From Natronospira proteinivora (GTDB taxonomy: Bacteria > Pseudomonadota > Gammaproteobacteria > Natronospirales > Natronospiraceae): a stretch of DNA of 64,000 bases. The stretch covers positions 87,237-151,236 of the forward strand of contig NZ_JALJYF010000003.1 of assembly GCF_024170465.1 (NCBI RefSeq), given 5' to 3'. Below the pieces are notes generated by a model that ran no database searches, was not told where the DNA came from, and was given only the letters and a program-made list of their open reading frames with translations. Position numbers and translations under genes: made by a program. Within the stretch, counting starts at the first letter, position 1; each line of letters opens with the position of its first letter. Shown one piece after another: positions 1 to 9,643 of the stretch.

Positions 1-227
1 CCCTGAAGTTCTGCCGGGTGGCGGAAGGGGCGGCGGATCTGTATCCGCGTTTCGGGCCCACTTCGGAATGGGACACCGCCGCCGCCCAGGCGGTGCTGGA
101 AGCGGCCGGGGGTCAGGTGACGGATCTGGAAGGGCGGCCTTTTCGCTATAACCAGAAGGCCGATCTGCTCAATGGCAGTTTCCTGGCCAGCGGCGACCCC
201 AAGACCGACTGGACCCAATACCTCTAG
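1..227 (+). CDS. cysQ: CysQ-type 3'(2'),5'-bisphosphate nucleotidase, C-terminal fragment
   Basis: The gene enters from the left edge; the readable frame begins at base 3 and stops at TAG 225-227. The visible part contains the run RVAEGAADLYPRFGPTSEWD followed by TAAAQAVLEAAGG, the C-terminal signature of the inositol-monophosphatase-like CysQ family. Its WD-T-A-A segment contributes a metal-binding Asp. The family dephosphorylates PAP/PAPS-type nucleotides in sulfate assimilation. The remainder, with the first metal sites, is outside the window. It converges with the nucleotidase gene that follows. Confidence 0.85.
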   Translation, partial: LKFCRVAEGAADLYPRFGPTSEWDTAAAQAVLEAAGGQVTDLEGRPFRYNQKADLLNGSFLASGDPKTDWTQYL

Positions 228-239
228 CCGCCTGCCTGT

Positions 240-920
240 TTAGAGTTTGGGCGGGACCGGGCCCAGTTCGGGCAGGGCCTCCACGGCCGGGAAATCGCTG
301 ATGGTGCGTGGCGGCTGGTTACTGGCCGGGCGGGCAACGGCGCAGAGATGGGCGATGCCGTGTCGCCGCGCCGAGGCCAGCACCGCCAGGGAATCATCCG
401 CGAACAGGGTGGTGGCCGGGTCAAAGCCCATTTCCGATTCCAGGGCCTGCCAGAAGCGGGGCGATTCCTTGGCCGCGCCGAAGTCATGGGCGGTGTATTG
501 ACGGCCCACCAGTTGATCCAGTCCGGTTTCTTCCAGCTTCAGGGCCAGCACCGCCGGGTGGGCGTTGGTGGCGATGGCCACCTGCCGGCCGCTGGTGGTC
601 AGCTCTGTGAGAAAGTCCCGGATGCCGGGCAACATGCGGATTTCCCGGCGGTGTTCCAGCTTCATGGCCTCCAGATCAAAACCCAGCCGTTGCGACCAGT
701 AATCCAGGCAGTACCACTGCAGTTGCCCATCCACCGCCTGCATCTGGCGGCGCAGATCGGACAGGGCGGTGTCGAAGCTCAGGCCCTTGGCGCGGGCGTA
801 ATGGGCCGGGACCCGCTCCAGCCAGAAGCGATTATCAAAGGCCAGATCCAGCAGGGTGCCGTCCATGTCCAACAGGACGGTCTCGGTGTCCGGCCAGAAA
901 GGGGCTTTGGCCTTAGCCAT
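240..920 (-). CDS. yrfG: HAD-superfamily GMP/IMP nucleotidase (YrfG-like)
   Basis: A 226-residue HAD hydrolase. Motif I is DMDGTLLD (residues 18-25), motif II the ATNAH segment, motif III the Lys of AAKESPRFW, and motif IV ADDSLAVL. Length and the N-terminal pattern match the E. coli YrfG family, which dephosphorylates purine monophosphates. I use ATG 920 rather than an upstream in-frame start because it overlaps the stop of rhlB (TAA 913-915) by 8 bases, which indicates translational coupling. Substrate is inferred from the family. Confidence 0.75.
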   Translation of the reverse strand: MAKAKAPFWPDTETVLLDMDGTLLDLAFDNRFWLERVPAHYARAKGLSFDTALSDLRRQMQAVDGQLQWYCLDYWSQRLGFDLEAMKLEHRREIRMLPGIRDFLTELTTSGRQVAIATNAHPAVLALKLEETGLDQLVGRQYTAHDFGAAKESPRFWQALESEMGFDPATTLFADDSLAVLASARRHGIAHLCAVARPASNQPPRTISDFPAVEALPELGPVPPKL

Positions 921-2214
921 TGCCGCCTCGGTCGCGTCCCGGCCGGCCCCGCCCACCGGGACGACCACCACCGCGTCGGCGGCCGGATTTCTTCTTGCCG
1001 CCGGGCCCGCCCCGGTGGCGCTGAATGGGTGCCCGCGGTTTCAGCTCCACCAGCAAGTCATCATGCTGGGTTTCCTTGGGCAGTTGCTGTTCGATGAAAT
1101 CCTCGATCTCCGGCAGGGACATGGCCCAGGTCTCGCAGGCGAAGCTGATGGCGTCGCCTTCGGCCCCGGCCCGGGCGGTGCGCCCGATGCGGTGGACGTA
1201 GTCCTCGGCATCCTGGGGCAGATCGAAGTTGAAGACATGACTGACATCGGGGATATGAAGACCCCGGGCTGCCACATCAGTAGTGATGAGAATGGGCAGC
1301 TCGCCGGTCTCAAACTCCTTGAGCAGGGCCATGCGCTTGCGCTGGGGTACGTCACCGGACAGTACCTCGGCCTTGAAGTCATTGCCCTTGAGCCAGGCGG
1401 AGAGATCCTCCGCGGTGCGCTTCATGTTCACAAAGATCATGGTGCGGCTGGGGTCGATGCGCTGGAGCAGCCCCACCAGCAGTCGCACCTTTTCATCCGA
1501 GGCTGGCATGTAGACTCGCTGGCGGACCCGGTCGGCGGTGACCTGATCGGCGTCCACCTTCACCGATTTGGGGTTGTTCATGTGTTCATAGGCCAGTTCC
1601 ATCACCCGGTAGGAGAGGGTGGCGGAGAACAGCATGTTCAGGCGCTTTTCCGGGTGGGGCAGTTTTCTCAGAATGTAGCGGATGTCCTTGATAAAGCCCA
1701 TGTCGAACATGCGGTCGGCTTCATCCAGCACCGCCACCTGGGCGGCCCGCAGATCGAAAATCCGCTGCTTGAAGTAGTCGATCAGCCGCCCGGGGGTGCC
1801 GATCAGCACATCCACGCCATTTTCCAGCTGCTGGCGCTGCTGTTCGTAGCCGGCGCCGCCGTAAACCAGGCCCAGCTTGAAGCCGGTGTGCGCACCCAGG
1901 GTCTCGGCGTCCTTGTGGATCTGCACCGCCAGTTCCCGGGTGGGGGCCAGGATCAGGGCGCGGGGCTGGTTGGGTTTGCGCGTCTCATCTGCCGGATGCT
2001 TGATCAAATGGTCAAACAGGGCCAGCAAAAAGGCTGCGGTCTTGCCGGTTCCGGTCTGGGCCTGGCCCGCCACATCCTGTCCCTGCAGGGCCAGGGGCAG
2101 GGTTTCGGCCTGGATGGGGGTGCAATAGCTGAAACCGGCTTCATCAATGGCTTTTTGCAGGGGGTCGGCCAGTTTCAGGCTGTCGAATCGGGTCTCGCTG
2201 AGATGGGTTTGCAT
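913..2214 (-). CDS. rhlB: ATP-dependent DEAD-box RNA helicase RhlB
   Basis: A 433-residue DEAD-box helicase. It shows an upstream F and Q-motif (CTPIQ, residues 31-35), Walker A AQTGTGKT (52-59), PTREL, TPGR, DEAD (in VLDEADRMFD), SAT, and the C-terminal RecA motifs ARGLHIPDV and HRIGRTARAG. The tail is rich in Arg, Gly and Lys, as expected for RNA binding. RhlB unwinds mRNA for the degradosome in E. coli. The gene lies divergently beside trxA-rho, the order found in E. coli, which supports RhlB over RhlE. It is coupled to the nucleotidase gene. Confidence 0.9.
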   Translation of the reverse strand: MQTHLSETRFDSLKLADPLQKAIDEAGFSYCTPIQAETLPLALQGQDVAGQAQTGTGKTAAFLLALFDHLIKHPADETRKPNQPRALILAPTRELAVQIHKDAETLGAHTGFKLGLVYGGAGYEQQRQQLENGVDVLIGTPGRLIDYFKQRIFDLRAAQVAVLDEADRMFDMGFIKDIRYILRKLPHPEKRLNMLFSATLSYRVMELAYEHMNNPKSVKVDADQVTADRVRQRVYMPASDEKVRLLVGLLQRIDPSRTMIFVNMKRTAEDLSAWLKGNDFKAEVLSGDVPQRKRMALLKEFETGELPILITTDVAARGLHIPDVSHVFNFDLPQDAEDYVHRIGRTARAGAEGDAISFACETWAMSLPEIEDFIEQQLPKETQHDDLLVELKPRAPIQRHRGGPGGKKKSGRRRGGGRPGGRGRPGRDRGGNG

Positions 2215-2515
2215 GGCTTGCCTGTTCGAAATTCGAGTGTCCCGGGCGGCTTGTTGGCCGCCAACGGGGAGAAAGGCTTGAAATCTGTGTCCGAATGGGC
2301 TCCAATAGGGTCCAAGTATTCAGCGAAAGCTCGTATCCCCGAGCATTCAGCACACCCAAATTCTTGCGGAAGCCCCGGGCGGTGGCCCATCGGGTTTCAT
2401 TATTGTGCCTTAAGTCATCGACCGCGTCACATTGGACGCTTCAGGGCGTCGTTCCCGTTCGGATTCCGCGCAGATTTCCCGTTTTTCTCTCTGATTGAAT
2501 TGGAGGCCTTGGATC
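2215..2515. other. Divergent intergenic region between rhlB and trxA
   Basis: These 301 bases separate the divergent starts of rhlB and trxA and must hold promoters in both directions. I see no clear consensus promoter, strong palindrome or small gene. The only definite signal is the trxA ribosome-binding site GGAGG at 2502-2506. Confidence 0.5.
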
Positions 2516-2842
2516 GTGAGCAACGAAATCGTCTATACCTCGGATGACAAGTTTCAAGAAGACGTATTGGAATCGGATGTTCCGGTTTTAGTGGATTACT
2601 GGGCGGAATGGTGCGGCCCCTGCAAGATGATTGCACCGGTTCTGGATGAGCTGGCCGGCGACTATGACGGCAAGCTCAAGATCGTCAAGCTCAACATTGA
2701 TGAGAACCCCAAGACGCCGCCCAAGTACGGGATTCGTGGCATTCCCACGTTGATGCTGTTCAAGAATGGCAGCGTGGAGGCCCAGAAAGTGGGCGCCATG
2801 TCCAAGTCTCAGCTGACCGCCTTTATCGACACCAACCTGTAA
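2516..2842 (+). CDS. trxA: Thioredoxin 1
   Basis: A 108-residue thioredoxin with the redox site WCGPC at residues 32-36 and the cis-Pro loop GIPTLMLF. Start GTG 2516 is chosen over an upstream TTG (2495) because GGAGG (2502-2506) lies 9 bases before it and the resulting N-terminus aligns with E. coli TrxA. It is a general cytoplasmic disulfide reductant. It lies 66 bases upstream of rho, a widely conserved pairing. Confidence 0.95.
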   Translation: MSNEIVYTSDDKFQEDVLESDVPVLVDYWAEWCGPCKMIAPVLDELAGDYDGKLKIVKLNIDENPKTPPKYGIRGIPTLMLFKNGSVEAQKVGAMSKSQLTAFIDTNL

Positions 2843-2853
2843 TCGACCATCGG

Positions 2854-2882
2854 CCGCGCATTGGGGTATTGATGATGCGCGG
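2854..2882 (+). promoter_or_regulatory. Stem-loop in the trxA-rho intergenic leader
   Basis: CCGCGCAT (2854-2861) and ATGCGCGG (2875-2882) form a perfect 8-bp stem 26 bases upstream of the rho start. No U-tract follows, so it is not an intrinsic terminator. rho mRNA leaders are autoregulated in enterics; a role here is inference. Confidence 0.4.
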
Positions 2883-2908
2883 TCGGTAATCCAACCGAAA
2901 GAAGCACA

Positions 2909-4165
2909 ATGAACCTGACCGAGCTCAAACAGAAATCCGCGAAGGACCTGATCGATCTTGCCCATTCCATGGGCATCGAAGGCATGGCCCGCAGCCGCAA
3001 GCAGGATGTGATCTTTGCCATCCTCAAGGTCCATGCCAAGAACGGGGAAGAGATTTACGGCAATGGCGTTCTGGAGATTCTCCAGGACGGCTTTGGCTTT
3101 CTCCGTTCCGCCGACAGTTCCTACATGGCCGGGCCGGATGACATCTATGTCTCCCCCAGCCAGATTCGCCGCTTTAACCTGCGCACCGGCGATACCATCG
3201 CCGGGCGGATTCGTCCGCCCAAGGAGAGTGAGCGCTACTTCGCGTTGCTCAAGGTGCAGGAGATCAACTTCGACAAGCCCGAGGCGTCCAAGAACAAGGT
3301 TCTGTTTGAGAACCTGACGCCCCTGTTTGCCCGTGACCGTTTCAAAATGGAGCAGGGCAACGGCAGCACCGAAGACATCACGGCGCGGATCATCGACATG
3401 GCCTCGCCCATTGGCAAGGGCCAGCGTGGTCTGATCGTCTCGCCGCCCAAGGCGGGCAAGACCATGATCCTGCAGAATATCGCCCAGTCGATTGCCAACA
3501 ATAATCCCGACGCCAATCTCATCGTGTTGCTGATTGATGAGCGTCCGGAGGAAGTGACCGAGATGAGCCGCTCGGTTCGCGGTGAAGTGGTCTCCTCCAC
3601 CTTTGACGAGCCGGCCAGCCGGCATGTGCAAGTGGCGGAGATGGTGATCGAAAAGGCCAAGCGCCTGGTGGAGCACAAGAAGGACGTGGTGATTCTGCTG
3701 GATTCCATCACCCGTCTGGCTCGCGCCTACAACACCGTGGTGCCGTCTTCCGGCAAGGTGTTGACCGGTGGTGTGGATGCCAATGCCCTGCAGCGGCCCA
3801 AGCGCTTCTTCGGTGCGGCTCGTAACATCGAGGAAGGAGGTAGCCTGACCATCATCGCCACCGCCCTGGTGGAAACCGGCTCGCGCATGGATGACGTGAT
3901 CTATGAGGAGTTCAAGGGCACCGGCAATATGGAACTGCACCTGGATCGTCGTATTTCCGAAAAGCGGATCTTCCCGGCCATCGACATCAATCGCTCCGGC
4001 ACCCGGCGGGAAGAGCTTCTGGTTTCACCGGAGGAGTTGCAGCATATGTGGATTCTGAGAAAGCTGCTGCATCCCATGGATGAAATCCAGGCCATTGAGT
4101 TCCTCATCGATAAAATGAAGAACACCAAGAAAAATGAAGAATTCTTCCAGATGATGAGAAAATAA
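2909..4165 (+). CDS. rho: Transcription termination factor Rho
   Basis: A 418-residue Rho of normal length. The N-terminal RNA-binding cold-shock fold carries the RNP1-like DGFGFLR (residues 60-66). The ATPase domain has the P-loop PPKAGKT (179-185), the Walker B region [16 protein letters not shown], and the Q/R-loop region with GGVDANAL. It is a homohexameric helicase that terminates untranslated transcripts. ATG 2909 gives the canonical start MNLTELK. An intrinsic terminator follows the stop immediately. Confidence 0.97.
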   Translation: MNLTELKQKSAKDLIDLAHSMGIEGMARSRKQDVIFAILKVHAKNGEEIYGNGVLEILQDGFGFLRSADSSYMAGPDDIYVSPSQIRRFNLRTGDTIAGRIRPPKESERYFALLKVQEINFDKPEASKNKVLFENLTPLFARDRFKMEQGNGSTEDITARIIDMASPIGKGQRGLIVSPPKAGKTMILQNIAQSIANNNPDANLIVLLIDERPEEVTEMSRSVRGEVVSSTFDEPASRHVQVAEMVIEKAKRLVEHKKDVVILLDSITRLARAYNTVVPSSGKVLTGGVDANALQRPKRFFGAARNIEEGGSLTIIATALVETGSRMDDVIYEEFKGTGNMELHLDRRISEKRIFPAIDINRSGTRREELLVSPEELQHMWILRKLLHPMDEIQAIEFLIDKMKNTKKNEEFFQMMRK

Positions 4166-4194
4166 AAAAAAGGGGCCTTCCGGGCCCCTTTTTT
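4164..4194 (+). terminator. Intrinsic terminator of rho
   Basis: A-tract, GGGGCC (4172-4177), loop TTCCG, GGCCCC (4183-4188), then six T's (4189-4194). The flanking A- and T-tracts pair with each other, so it can work on both strands. The stem begins within 7 bases of the rho stop codon. Confidence 0.9.
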
Positions 4195-4200
4195 GAACCC

Positions 4201-4284
4201 GTAGGAGCGGATTTATCCGCGATTAAAAGGGAGTTTTTGTGGGAGGGCCATTCCTGGCCCAATCGCGGATAAATCCGCTCCTAC
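4201..4284. repeat. REP-type palindrome pair (BIME-like)
   Basis: GTAGGAGCGGATTTATCCGC begins at 4201 and its inverted copy ends at 4284. Between them sits a second palindrome of another type, with GTGGGAGGGCCATTCCTGGC starting at 4240. The same two sequence types recur in other intergenic gaps of this window. The layout is that of REP elements arranged as bacterial interspersed mosaic elements. Confidence 0.8.
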
Positions 4285-4314
4285 GGCTTTTCGGGCAGAC
4301 ACCCAGGTGTGGAT

Positions 4315-4809
4315 ATGCGCATCACGGTTTTGATCCTCACGCTCTTCATCTCAGCCATGGTCACGCCCGCCCAGGCCTGTCGCGGTGACGTGACCACGGC
4401 GATGGATTATCTGCCCGGCGATTGGGTGGTGATGGGTGGCGAGACCGAGGTGCTGGGTTATAGCGAAATCCGAGAAGGTGCCGGTGGCTGTGCCCTGCGG
4501 GAGCGCTGGGAAGGCATGGATGGTCTGGAAGGGGAGGCCCTGTTCACGGCCCGCGACGGGGGTCGCCGCTGGCAGATGGTCTGGAGCGACAGCGACGGCA
4601 TGAGCCTGACCTTGAGCGGCCAGGCGGACGGGGCGGACATGATCTTCACCGGCACCCAGGACAGCGAGGAAGGCGAGGTTCTGCACCGCATTGCCTATCA
4701 GCTGCTCTTTGATATCGGCGAGATTCACCAGCTTTGGGAATACAGCGTGGACGGGGGCCGGAACTGGGAGGTCTTCTTCGCCGCCTGGTATCTGCCCGAA
4801 GACGCCTAG
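4315..4809 (+). CDS. Small secreted protein of unknown function
   Basis: A 164-residue protein with an N-terminal hydrophobic signal (RITVLILTLFISAMVTPAQA) and probable cleavage before the Cys of ACRGD. The mature part has many Trp and Gly residues. Motifs such as ALRERWEGMDG and WEYSVDGGRNWEVFF resemble DUF1579-like beta-barrel proteins; this is a weak match by eye. GTG 4309 is an alternative start. It is bracketed on both sides by REP palindromes and is probably monocistronic. Function unknown. Confidence 0.6.
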   Translation: MRITVLILTLFISAMVTPAQACRGDVTTAMDYLPGDWVVMGGETEVLGYSEIREGAGGCALRERWEGMDGLEGEALFTARDGGRRWQMVWSDSDGMSLTLSGQADGADMIFTGTQDSEEGEVLHRIAYQLLFDIGEIHQLWEYSVDGGRNWEVFFAAWYLPEDA

Positions 4810-4833
4810 GCCTACGGACATGCTCGGCACACC

Positions 4834-5086
4834 CGTAGGAGCGAATTCATTCGCGATAGGCCTGCGGGGGCCTAGAGGGTTCGGTATTTGGAATACGGAG
4901 CACACGGAGAAGCCACGGAGATCACGGAGGGGGATGAATGGGTGGCGTTGCCTGTGGGAGGGGCATTCCTGCCCCGACTTTCCAGGTTCTCTCTAAGGCC
5001 CCGAAGGGGCGAGGTTCAGGGATGAGCCGAGTAATGCCGCTCCCACAGAAAGCCCCCCCAGAATCGCGGATAAATCCGCTCCTACG
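4834..5086. repeat. Cluster of REP palindromes between the secreted-protein gene and purD
   Basis: Four units lie in this 297-base gap: a variant with GAGCGAATTCATTCGCGA (about 4834-4858), a type with GGGAGGGGCATTCCTGCCCC (about 4953-4976), the half-unit ATGCCGCTCCCACA (5032-5045), and an inverted copy of the first type ending CCGCTCCTAC (5062-5085). No coding capacity is evident. Confidence 0.7.
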
Positions 5087-5106
5087 GCTGGTGGGTGGGG
5101 CGGTGG

Positions 5107-6402
5107 TTATTTTTGTTCTTTTTGCTCGTGGGCGATGGCTCGGTGGCCGATGTCGCGGCGGTAGTAAACCCCATCCCAATGAATGCGGTCGGCCAGGGCA
5201 TAGGCTTGCTTCTGGGCCGCTTCGATGGTGTTGCCCAGGGCGGTGGCGCACAGCACCCGGCCGCCGTTGGTGAGCACCTGCTCACCGTCCAGCTTGGTGC
5301 CGGCATGGAAAATCTTCTCGACCCCGTCTTCCCGCTGGGGCAGGCCTTCAATCACATCCCCCTTGCGATACTGGGCCGGATAACCGCCGGCGGCCAGGAC
5401 CACGCCCACCGCGGCCCGCTCATCCCAGCGGGCCTCCACGTCCTGCAGATCCCGGTCCAGGGCCTCCAGGCAGAGGCGGGCCAGATCCGAGCGCAGTCGC
5501 ATCAACACCGGCTGGGTTTCCGGATCACCAAAGCGGCAGTTGAACTCGAGCACCTTGGGCCGGCCATGCTTGTCGATCATCAGGCCGGCATACAGGAAAC
5601 CGGTATAGGGATGGCCATCAGCTGCCATGCCCGCCACGGTGGGACGGATCACTTCATCCATGATCCGCTGTTCGATTTCAGGCGTGACCACCGGGGCCGG
5701 TGATACGGCACCCATGCCGCCGGTGTTGGGGCCGCTGTCGCCTTCATCCCGGGCCTTGTGGTCCTGGGAGGTGGCCAGGGGCAGGATATGTTCGCCATCG
5801 GCCATGACGATGAAAGACGCCTCTTCCCCTTCCAGGAACTCTTCCACCACCACCCGGTGGCCGGCATCGCCGAAGGCATTGCCCTGGAGCATGTCGTTCA
5901 CGGCGGCCTCGGCTTCTTCCACGGTTTGGGCTACCACCACCCCCTTGCCGGCGGCCAGGCCGTCGGCCTTGACCACGATGGGCGCGCCCATTTCCCGGAT
6001 CCAGGCCTTAGCCGCTTGTGGATCGGTGAAGCTGCGATGGGTTGCGGTGGGAATGCCGTAACGTTCCATGAATTGCTTGGAGAAGGCCTTGGAGCCTTCC
6101 AGGCGGGCGGCGGCCCGGCTGGGTCCGAAGCAGCGCAGGCGGCTCTCTTGGAAGCGATCCACGATGCCGGCCACCAGCGGTGCTTCCGGCCCCACGATGG
6201 TCAGATCAATGGCTTTGCTCAGGGCAAAGTCCAGCAAGCCGTCGATGTCGCTGTCCTTGATGGCCAGGTTTTCAATCCGGGGCTCCCGGGCGGTACCTGC
6301 ATTACCCGGCGCCACAAACACCTGATCGACTTCCGCCGAATGGGCCAGCTTCCAGGCCAGGGCATGCTCCCGGCCACCACCACCTACAACCAGTACTTTC
6401 AT
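5107..6402 (-). CDS. purD: Phosphoribosylamine--glycine ligase
   Basis: A 431-residue ATP-grasp enzyme, the GARS step of purine synthesis. Visible signatures are the N-terminal VLVVGGGGREHALAWKL, VKADGLAAGKGVVVA, NTGGMGAVSPAP and EFNCRFGDPETQ. ATG 6402 has GAAGG upstream at a usable distance. It follows purH in the order fis-purH-purD, as in Pseudomonas. A 143-base gap to purH holds an inverted repeat, so a second promoter is possible. Confidence 0.95.
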   Translation of the reverse strand: MKVLVVGGGGREHALAWKLAHSAEVDQVFVAPGNAGTAREPRIENLAIKDSDIDGLLDFALSKAIDLTIVGPEAPLVAGIVDRFQESRLRCFGPSRAAARLEGSKAFSKQFMERYGIPTATHRSFTDPQAAKAWIREMGAPIVVKADGLAAGKGVVVAQTVEEAEAAVNDMLQGNAFGDAGHRVVVEEFLEGEEASFIVMADGEHILPLATSQDHKARDEGDSGPNTGGMGAVSPAPVVTPEIEQRIMDEVIRPTVAGMAADGHPYTGFLYAGLMIDKHGRPKVLEFNCRFGDPETQPVLMRLRSDLARLCLEALDRDLQDVEARWDERAAVGVVLAAGGYPAQYRKGDVIEGLPQREDGVEKIFHAGTKLDGEQVLTNGGRVLCATALGNTIEAAQKQAYALADRIHWDGVYYRRDIGHRAIAHEQKEQK

Positions 6403-6460
6403 TGCGCTGCCTTCGAAGGTTTGGGGATATTCAGATTTATGCGGATTCTAGCACCCGCCC

Positions 6461-6530
6461 AAGCCACAAGCAGTGAGTGATCCGTTGGCACCGACTGCTT
6501 GTAGCTTGCAGCTTGTGGCTTGTAGCTCGC
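6461..6530. repeat. Inverted repeat and heptamer repeats between purH and purD
   Basis: AAGCCACAAGC (6461-6471) is exactly complementary to GCTTGTGGCTT (6511-6521). The right part is built from tandem near-identical heptamers, CTTGTAG CTTGCAG CTTGTGG CTTGTAG. It is intergenic with no coding potential. It could be a small hairpin-forming repeat family or a processing site. Confidence 0.6.
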
Positions 6531-6545
6531 CATTGAGCGGGACGC

Positions 6546-8111
6546 TCAATGCCGAAAATGCCGCATGCCGGTGAAGACCATGGCGATGCCGTGTTCATTG
6601 GCCGCTTGGATGACTTCCTCGTCGCGGCGGGAACCACCGGGTTGGATGACGGCCTTCACGCCCCGTTCGGCGGCGGCATCGATGCCGTCCCGGAAGGGGA
6701 AGAAGGCATCCGAGGCCATGGCGGCGCCGTCCAGGCTCAGTCCGGCCTGCTCGGCCTTGATGGCGCCGATGCGAGCACTGTCCACCCGGCTCATCTGGCC
6801 GGCCCCGATCCCCAGGGTGCGGTCCGGCCCGGCATAAACGATGGCATTGGATTTCACGAAACGGGCCACCCGCCAGGCGAACATCAGGGCCTTGAGTTCC
6901 TCGGCCGCCGGTTGCCGTCGGCTGGGGAAACTGAGATCGGATTCCGTCACGATGTCCACATCCCGGTCCTGGATCAGCAGTCCCCCGGCCACGCGCTTGA
7001 ATTCATGCTGGCGGACAGGGGCATCCGGCCATTGGCCGGTGGCCATCACCCGCACGTTTTTCTTTTCGCTCAGGATGCGAAGGGCTTGATCGCTGAAGCC
7101 GGGGGCAATCAGCACTTCCAGGAACTGGCGATCCACAATGGTTCGCGCTGTCAGCTCATCCACTTCCCGGTTGAAGGCAATGATGCCGCCAAAGGCGGAG
7201 GTGGAATCGGTGCTGAAGGCCGCGTCATAGGCTTGTGCCAGGTCCGCCGACTGGGCCACGCCGCAGGGGTTGCCGTGCTTGACGATCACACAGCCCGGCT
7301 CGCTTAGGGTCTTGACGCATTCCAGGGCAGCATCAGCATCGGCCACATTGTTGTAGGACAGGGCCTTGCCCTGGTGTTGAATGGCGGTGGTGATGGTGCC
7401 GGCGGGTGCCCGCAGGTCGGCATAGAAGGCCGCCGACTGATGGGGGTTCTCGCCGTAACGCATATCGGCCCGTTTGCGAAAGGTGGACGCGTATTGGTCA
7501 GGGAAGACCTGTGCTCGGTCACTTTGCTGGAAGCGGTCCAGAGCCGCGGTGACGGCGGTGTCATAGCGGGCCGTGTAGGCAAAGGCCTGCACCGCCAGGC
7601 GAAAGCGGGTGTCTTCACTGACCTGGCCGTTGTGCTGATCCAGCTCACGCAGGATGGCATCGTAATCGCTTACGTCGGTGACCACGCTGACCCGGTCATG
7701 GTTCTTGGCCGCGGCACGGATCATGGCCGGCCCGCCGATATCGATGTTTTCGATGGCCTCTTCCAGGCTGCAGTCGGGATCGGCCACGGTCCGCTCAAAT
7801 GGATAGAGATTGACCACCAACAGGTCGATGGCCTGGATGCCATGCTCGTCCATCACCGCCTCATCCTGACCCTTGCGGCCCAGCAGTCCGCCATGGACCC
7901 TGGGATGCAGGGTCTTGACCCGTCCACCCATGATCTCGGGGAAGCCGGTGACCTCGGAGACATCCGTGACCGGCACACCTTCTTCCCGCATCAGCGCGGC
8001 GGTGCCGCCGGTGGAGAGAATCTCCACCCCGTGACTGTGTAGGCTGCGCGCCAGATCGGCCACGCCGGTCTTGTCGGAGACACTGATCAGGGCCCGTTTG
8101 ATGGTTTGCAT
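6546..8111 (-). CDS. purH: Bifunctional AICAR formyltransferase / IMP cyclohydrolase
   Basis: About 521 residues. The N-terminal MGS-like IMP cyclohydrolase domain begins [11 protein letters not shown] and carries STGGTAALM and GGRVKTLHP. The C-terminal AICAR transformylase domain carries [10 protein letters not shown]. It catalyses the last two steps of IMP synthesis. ATG 8111 (with GGAAA 5 bases upstream) and ATG 8123 are both possible; the longer upstream frame is unlikely. It lies downstream of dusB-fis and upstream of purD. Confidence 0.95.
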   Translation of the reverse strand: MQTIKRALISVSDKTGVADLARSLHSHGVEILSTGGTAALMREEGVPVTDVSEVTGFPEIMGGRVKTLHPRVHGGLLGRKGQDEAVMDEHGIQAIDLLVVNLYPFERTVADPDCSLEEAIENIDIGGPAMIRAAAKNHDRVSVVTDVSDYDAILRELDQHNGQVSEDTRFRLAVQAFAYTARYDTAVTAALDRFQQSDRAQVFPDQYASTFRKRADMRYGENPHQSAAFYADLRAPAGTITTAIQHQGKALSYNNVADADAALECVKTLSEPGCVIVKHGNPCGVAQSADLAQAYDAAFSTDSTSAFGGIIAFNREVDELTARTIVDRQFLEVLIAPGFSDQALRILSEKKNVRVMATGQWPDAPVRQHEFKRVAGGLLIQDRDVDIVTESDLSFPSRRQPAAEELKALMFAWRVARFVKSNAIVYAGPDRTLGIGAGQMSRVDSARIGAIKAEQAGLSLDGAAMASDAFFPFRDGIDAAAERGVKAVIQPGGSRRDEEVIQAANEHGIAMVFTGMRHFRH

Positions 8112-8229
8112 GCTGGTTTCCATTGTGAGGGACGTTAAAACGTCACTGGATGAATCAGGATGGAATCGGCCGCACTCCATGGAGGCGGCCTATTGCTTCA
8201 TTCAGAATGGCGATTGGGTCTGGTGACCT

Positions 8230-8580
8230 TCAGTCCACCAGGCCGTGCTGGCGAAGCTTCTTGCGCAGCGTGCTGCGGTTGATGCCCAGGATTTCCGCAG
8301 CCCGGGACTGGTTGCCGCCGGTGTAATCAAGGACCCGCTGGAGCAGGGGTTGCTCCACTTGTTGCAGGACCATGGCATAGAGGTCGTTGGGCTCCGTGCC
8401 GTCCAGATCCTTGAAGTATCGTGCCAATGCCTGATCAATGGCTTGACGCAGGGAAGTACCTTGCATCGGAGTCTGCTCTTCAATCGCTGAAAAATGATTG
8501 TTTTCCGAATCGACAAACGTTTTTAAGGGGTTGTTATTGCTATCCATGGCGTTTTCCACGGCGGCTCCTCGAGTACTCAT
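8230..8580 (-). CDS. fis: Nucleoid protein / DNA-binding regulator Fis
   Basis: 116 residues with the conserved C-terminal dimer core (NDLYAMVLQQVEQPLLQRVL) and helix-turn-helix (GNQSRAAEILGINRSTLRKK). Fis bends DNA and regulates rRNA promoters, recombination and topology. The start ATG 8578-8580 overlaps the dusB stop as ATGA, the conserved dusB-fis arrangement. It is about 18 residues longer than E. coli Fis at the N-terminus; an internal ATG at 8547 would give 105 residues. Confidence 0.95.
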   Translation of the reverse strand: MSTRGAAVENAMDSNNNPLKTFVDSENNHFSAIEEQTPMQGTSLRQAIDQALARYFKDLDGTEPNDLYAMVLQQVEQPLLQRVLDYTGGNQSRAAEILGINRSTLRKKLRQHGLVD

Positions 8581-9563
8581 GCGGCCTTGACCTCCCTCCA
8601 GTCCTCACCGGCCAGCCACGCTTCCGTTAATGCGAGCTGTTCCCTGGCCGATGAAAGTCTTACAACCTGTTTTCTCCATGGCTCACCGTCTGGGCGGGTA
8701 CGGGAATACCAGCCCAGATGTTTGCGGGCGATTCGCACGCCGGTGAACTCCCCATAAAAGGCATACAGATTTTCCAGGTGCTCGAGCATGACTTGCCGGA
8801 TCTCCGCCGCCTCGGGTGGCGGGTGGTGTTGCCCGGTCTCGAGATAATGGTTGATCTCCCGGAAAATCCAGGGGCGGCCCTGGGCCGCCCGACCTATCAT
8901 GATGCCGTCTGCGCCAGTGAAGTCCAGTACTTCCCGCGCCTTTTCCGCTGAGTCGATATCCCCGTTGGCGATCACCGGAATCGAAACGGCGGCCTTCACC
9001 TGCCGAATGGTTTCGAACTCCGCCGTACCCCGATATTTATCGGCCCGGGTTCGACCATGCACCGCCAGGGCCTGAATACCGGATTGTTCGGCAATTCGCG
9101 CAATCCTCAGCGCATTGCGGTGGTCCGGCGACGGTCCCGTACGGCATTTCAGGGTCACCGGCACGGACACCGCATTGACCACCGCTTCCAGAATTCGGGC
9201 CACCAGGGCCTCGTCCGCCAACAGGGCGGAGCCGGCCATGCGGTTGCAGACCTTTTTGGCCGGGCAGCCCATATTGATATCGATGATCTGGGCGCCGTGA
9301 TCCACATTGAACCGTGCTGCATCTGCCAGCATGGCCGGTTCGGCCCCGGCGATCTGGACGATGATGGGATCCACTTCCCCGGCGTGGTCGAGCCGCTGAC
9401 GCGTCTTGCGGCTGTTCCAAAGCGACGGGTCTGAGGTCACCATCTCCGAGGGTGCAAAGCCGGCACCCAGGCGCTTGCAGAGCTGGCGAAAAGGCCGGTC
9501 CGTGACCCCGGCCATGGGGGCCAGTGCCACTGGATTGGGCATCTTGATGGAAGCAATCTGCAT
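8577..9563 (-). CDS. dusB: tRNA-dihydrouridine synthase B
   Basis: 328 residues of the FMN-dependent Dus family. N-terminal PNPVALAPMAGVTDRPF, the catalytic Cys in NMGCPAKKVCN, KCRTG, and HGRTRADKY/GNGD-type FMN-phosphate motifs are all visible. It reduces uridine in tRNA D-loops. ATG 9563 (MQIASIKMPNP) is chosen because upstream sequence is not family-like. It is translationally coupled to fis through an ATGA overlap. Confidence 0.93.
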   Translation of the reverse strand: MQIASIKMPNPVALAPMAGVTDRPFRQLCKRLGAGFAPSEMVTSDPSLWNSRKTRQRLDHAGEVDPIIVQIAGAEPAMLADAARFNVDHGAQIIDINMGCPAKKVCNRMAGSALLADEALVARILEAVVNAVSVPVTLKCRTGPSPDHRNALRIARIAEQSGIQALAVHGRTRADKYRGTAEFETIRQVKAAVSIPVIANGDIDSAEKAREVLDFTGADGIMIGRAAQGRPWIFREINHYLETGQHHPPPEAAEIRQVMLEHLENLYAFYGEFTGVRIARKHLGWYSRTRPDGEPWRKQVVRLSSAREQLALTEAWLAGEDWREVKAA

Positions 9564-9643
9564 GGCCGTGGCCCGACTGATCAGCGGACCGGAAAGTCTA
9601 GCGTTTCCCAGCCAGCGGGAAAAGGGATTGACACCTAAAAAAG

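Noticed and set aside
856..2547. 563-codon plus-strand frame across rhlB
   Set aside because: Shadow of the rhlB helicase gene, which has all DEAD-box motifs on the other strand.
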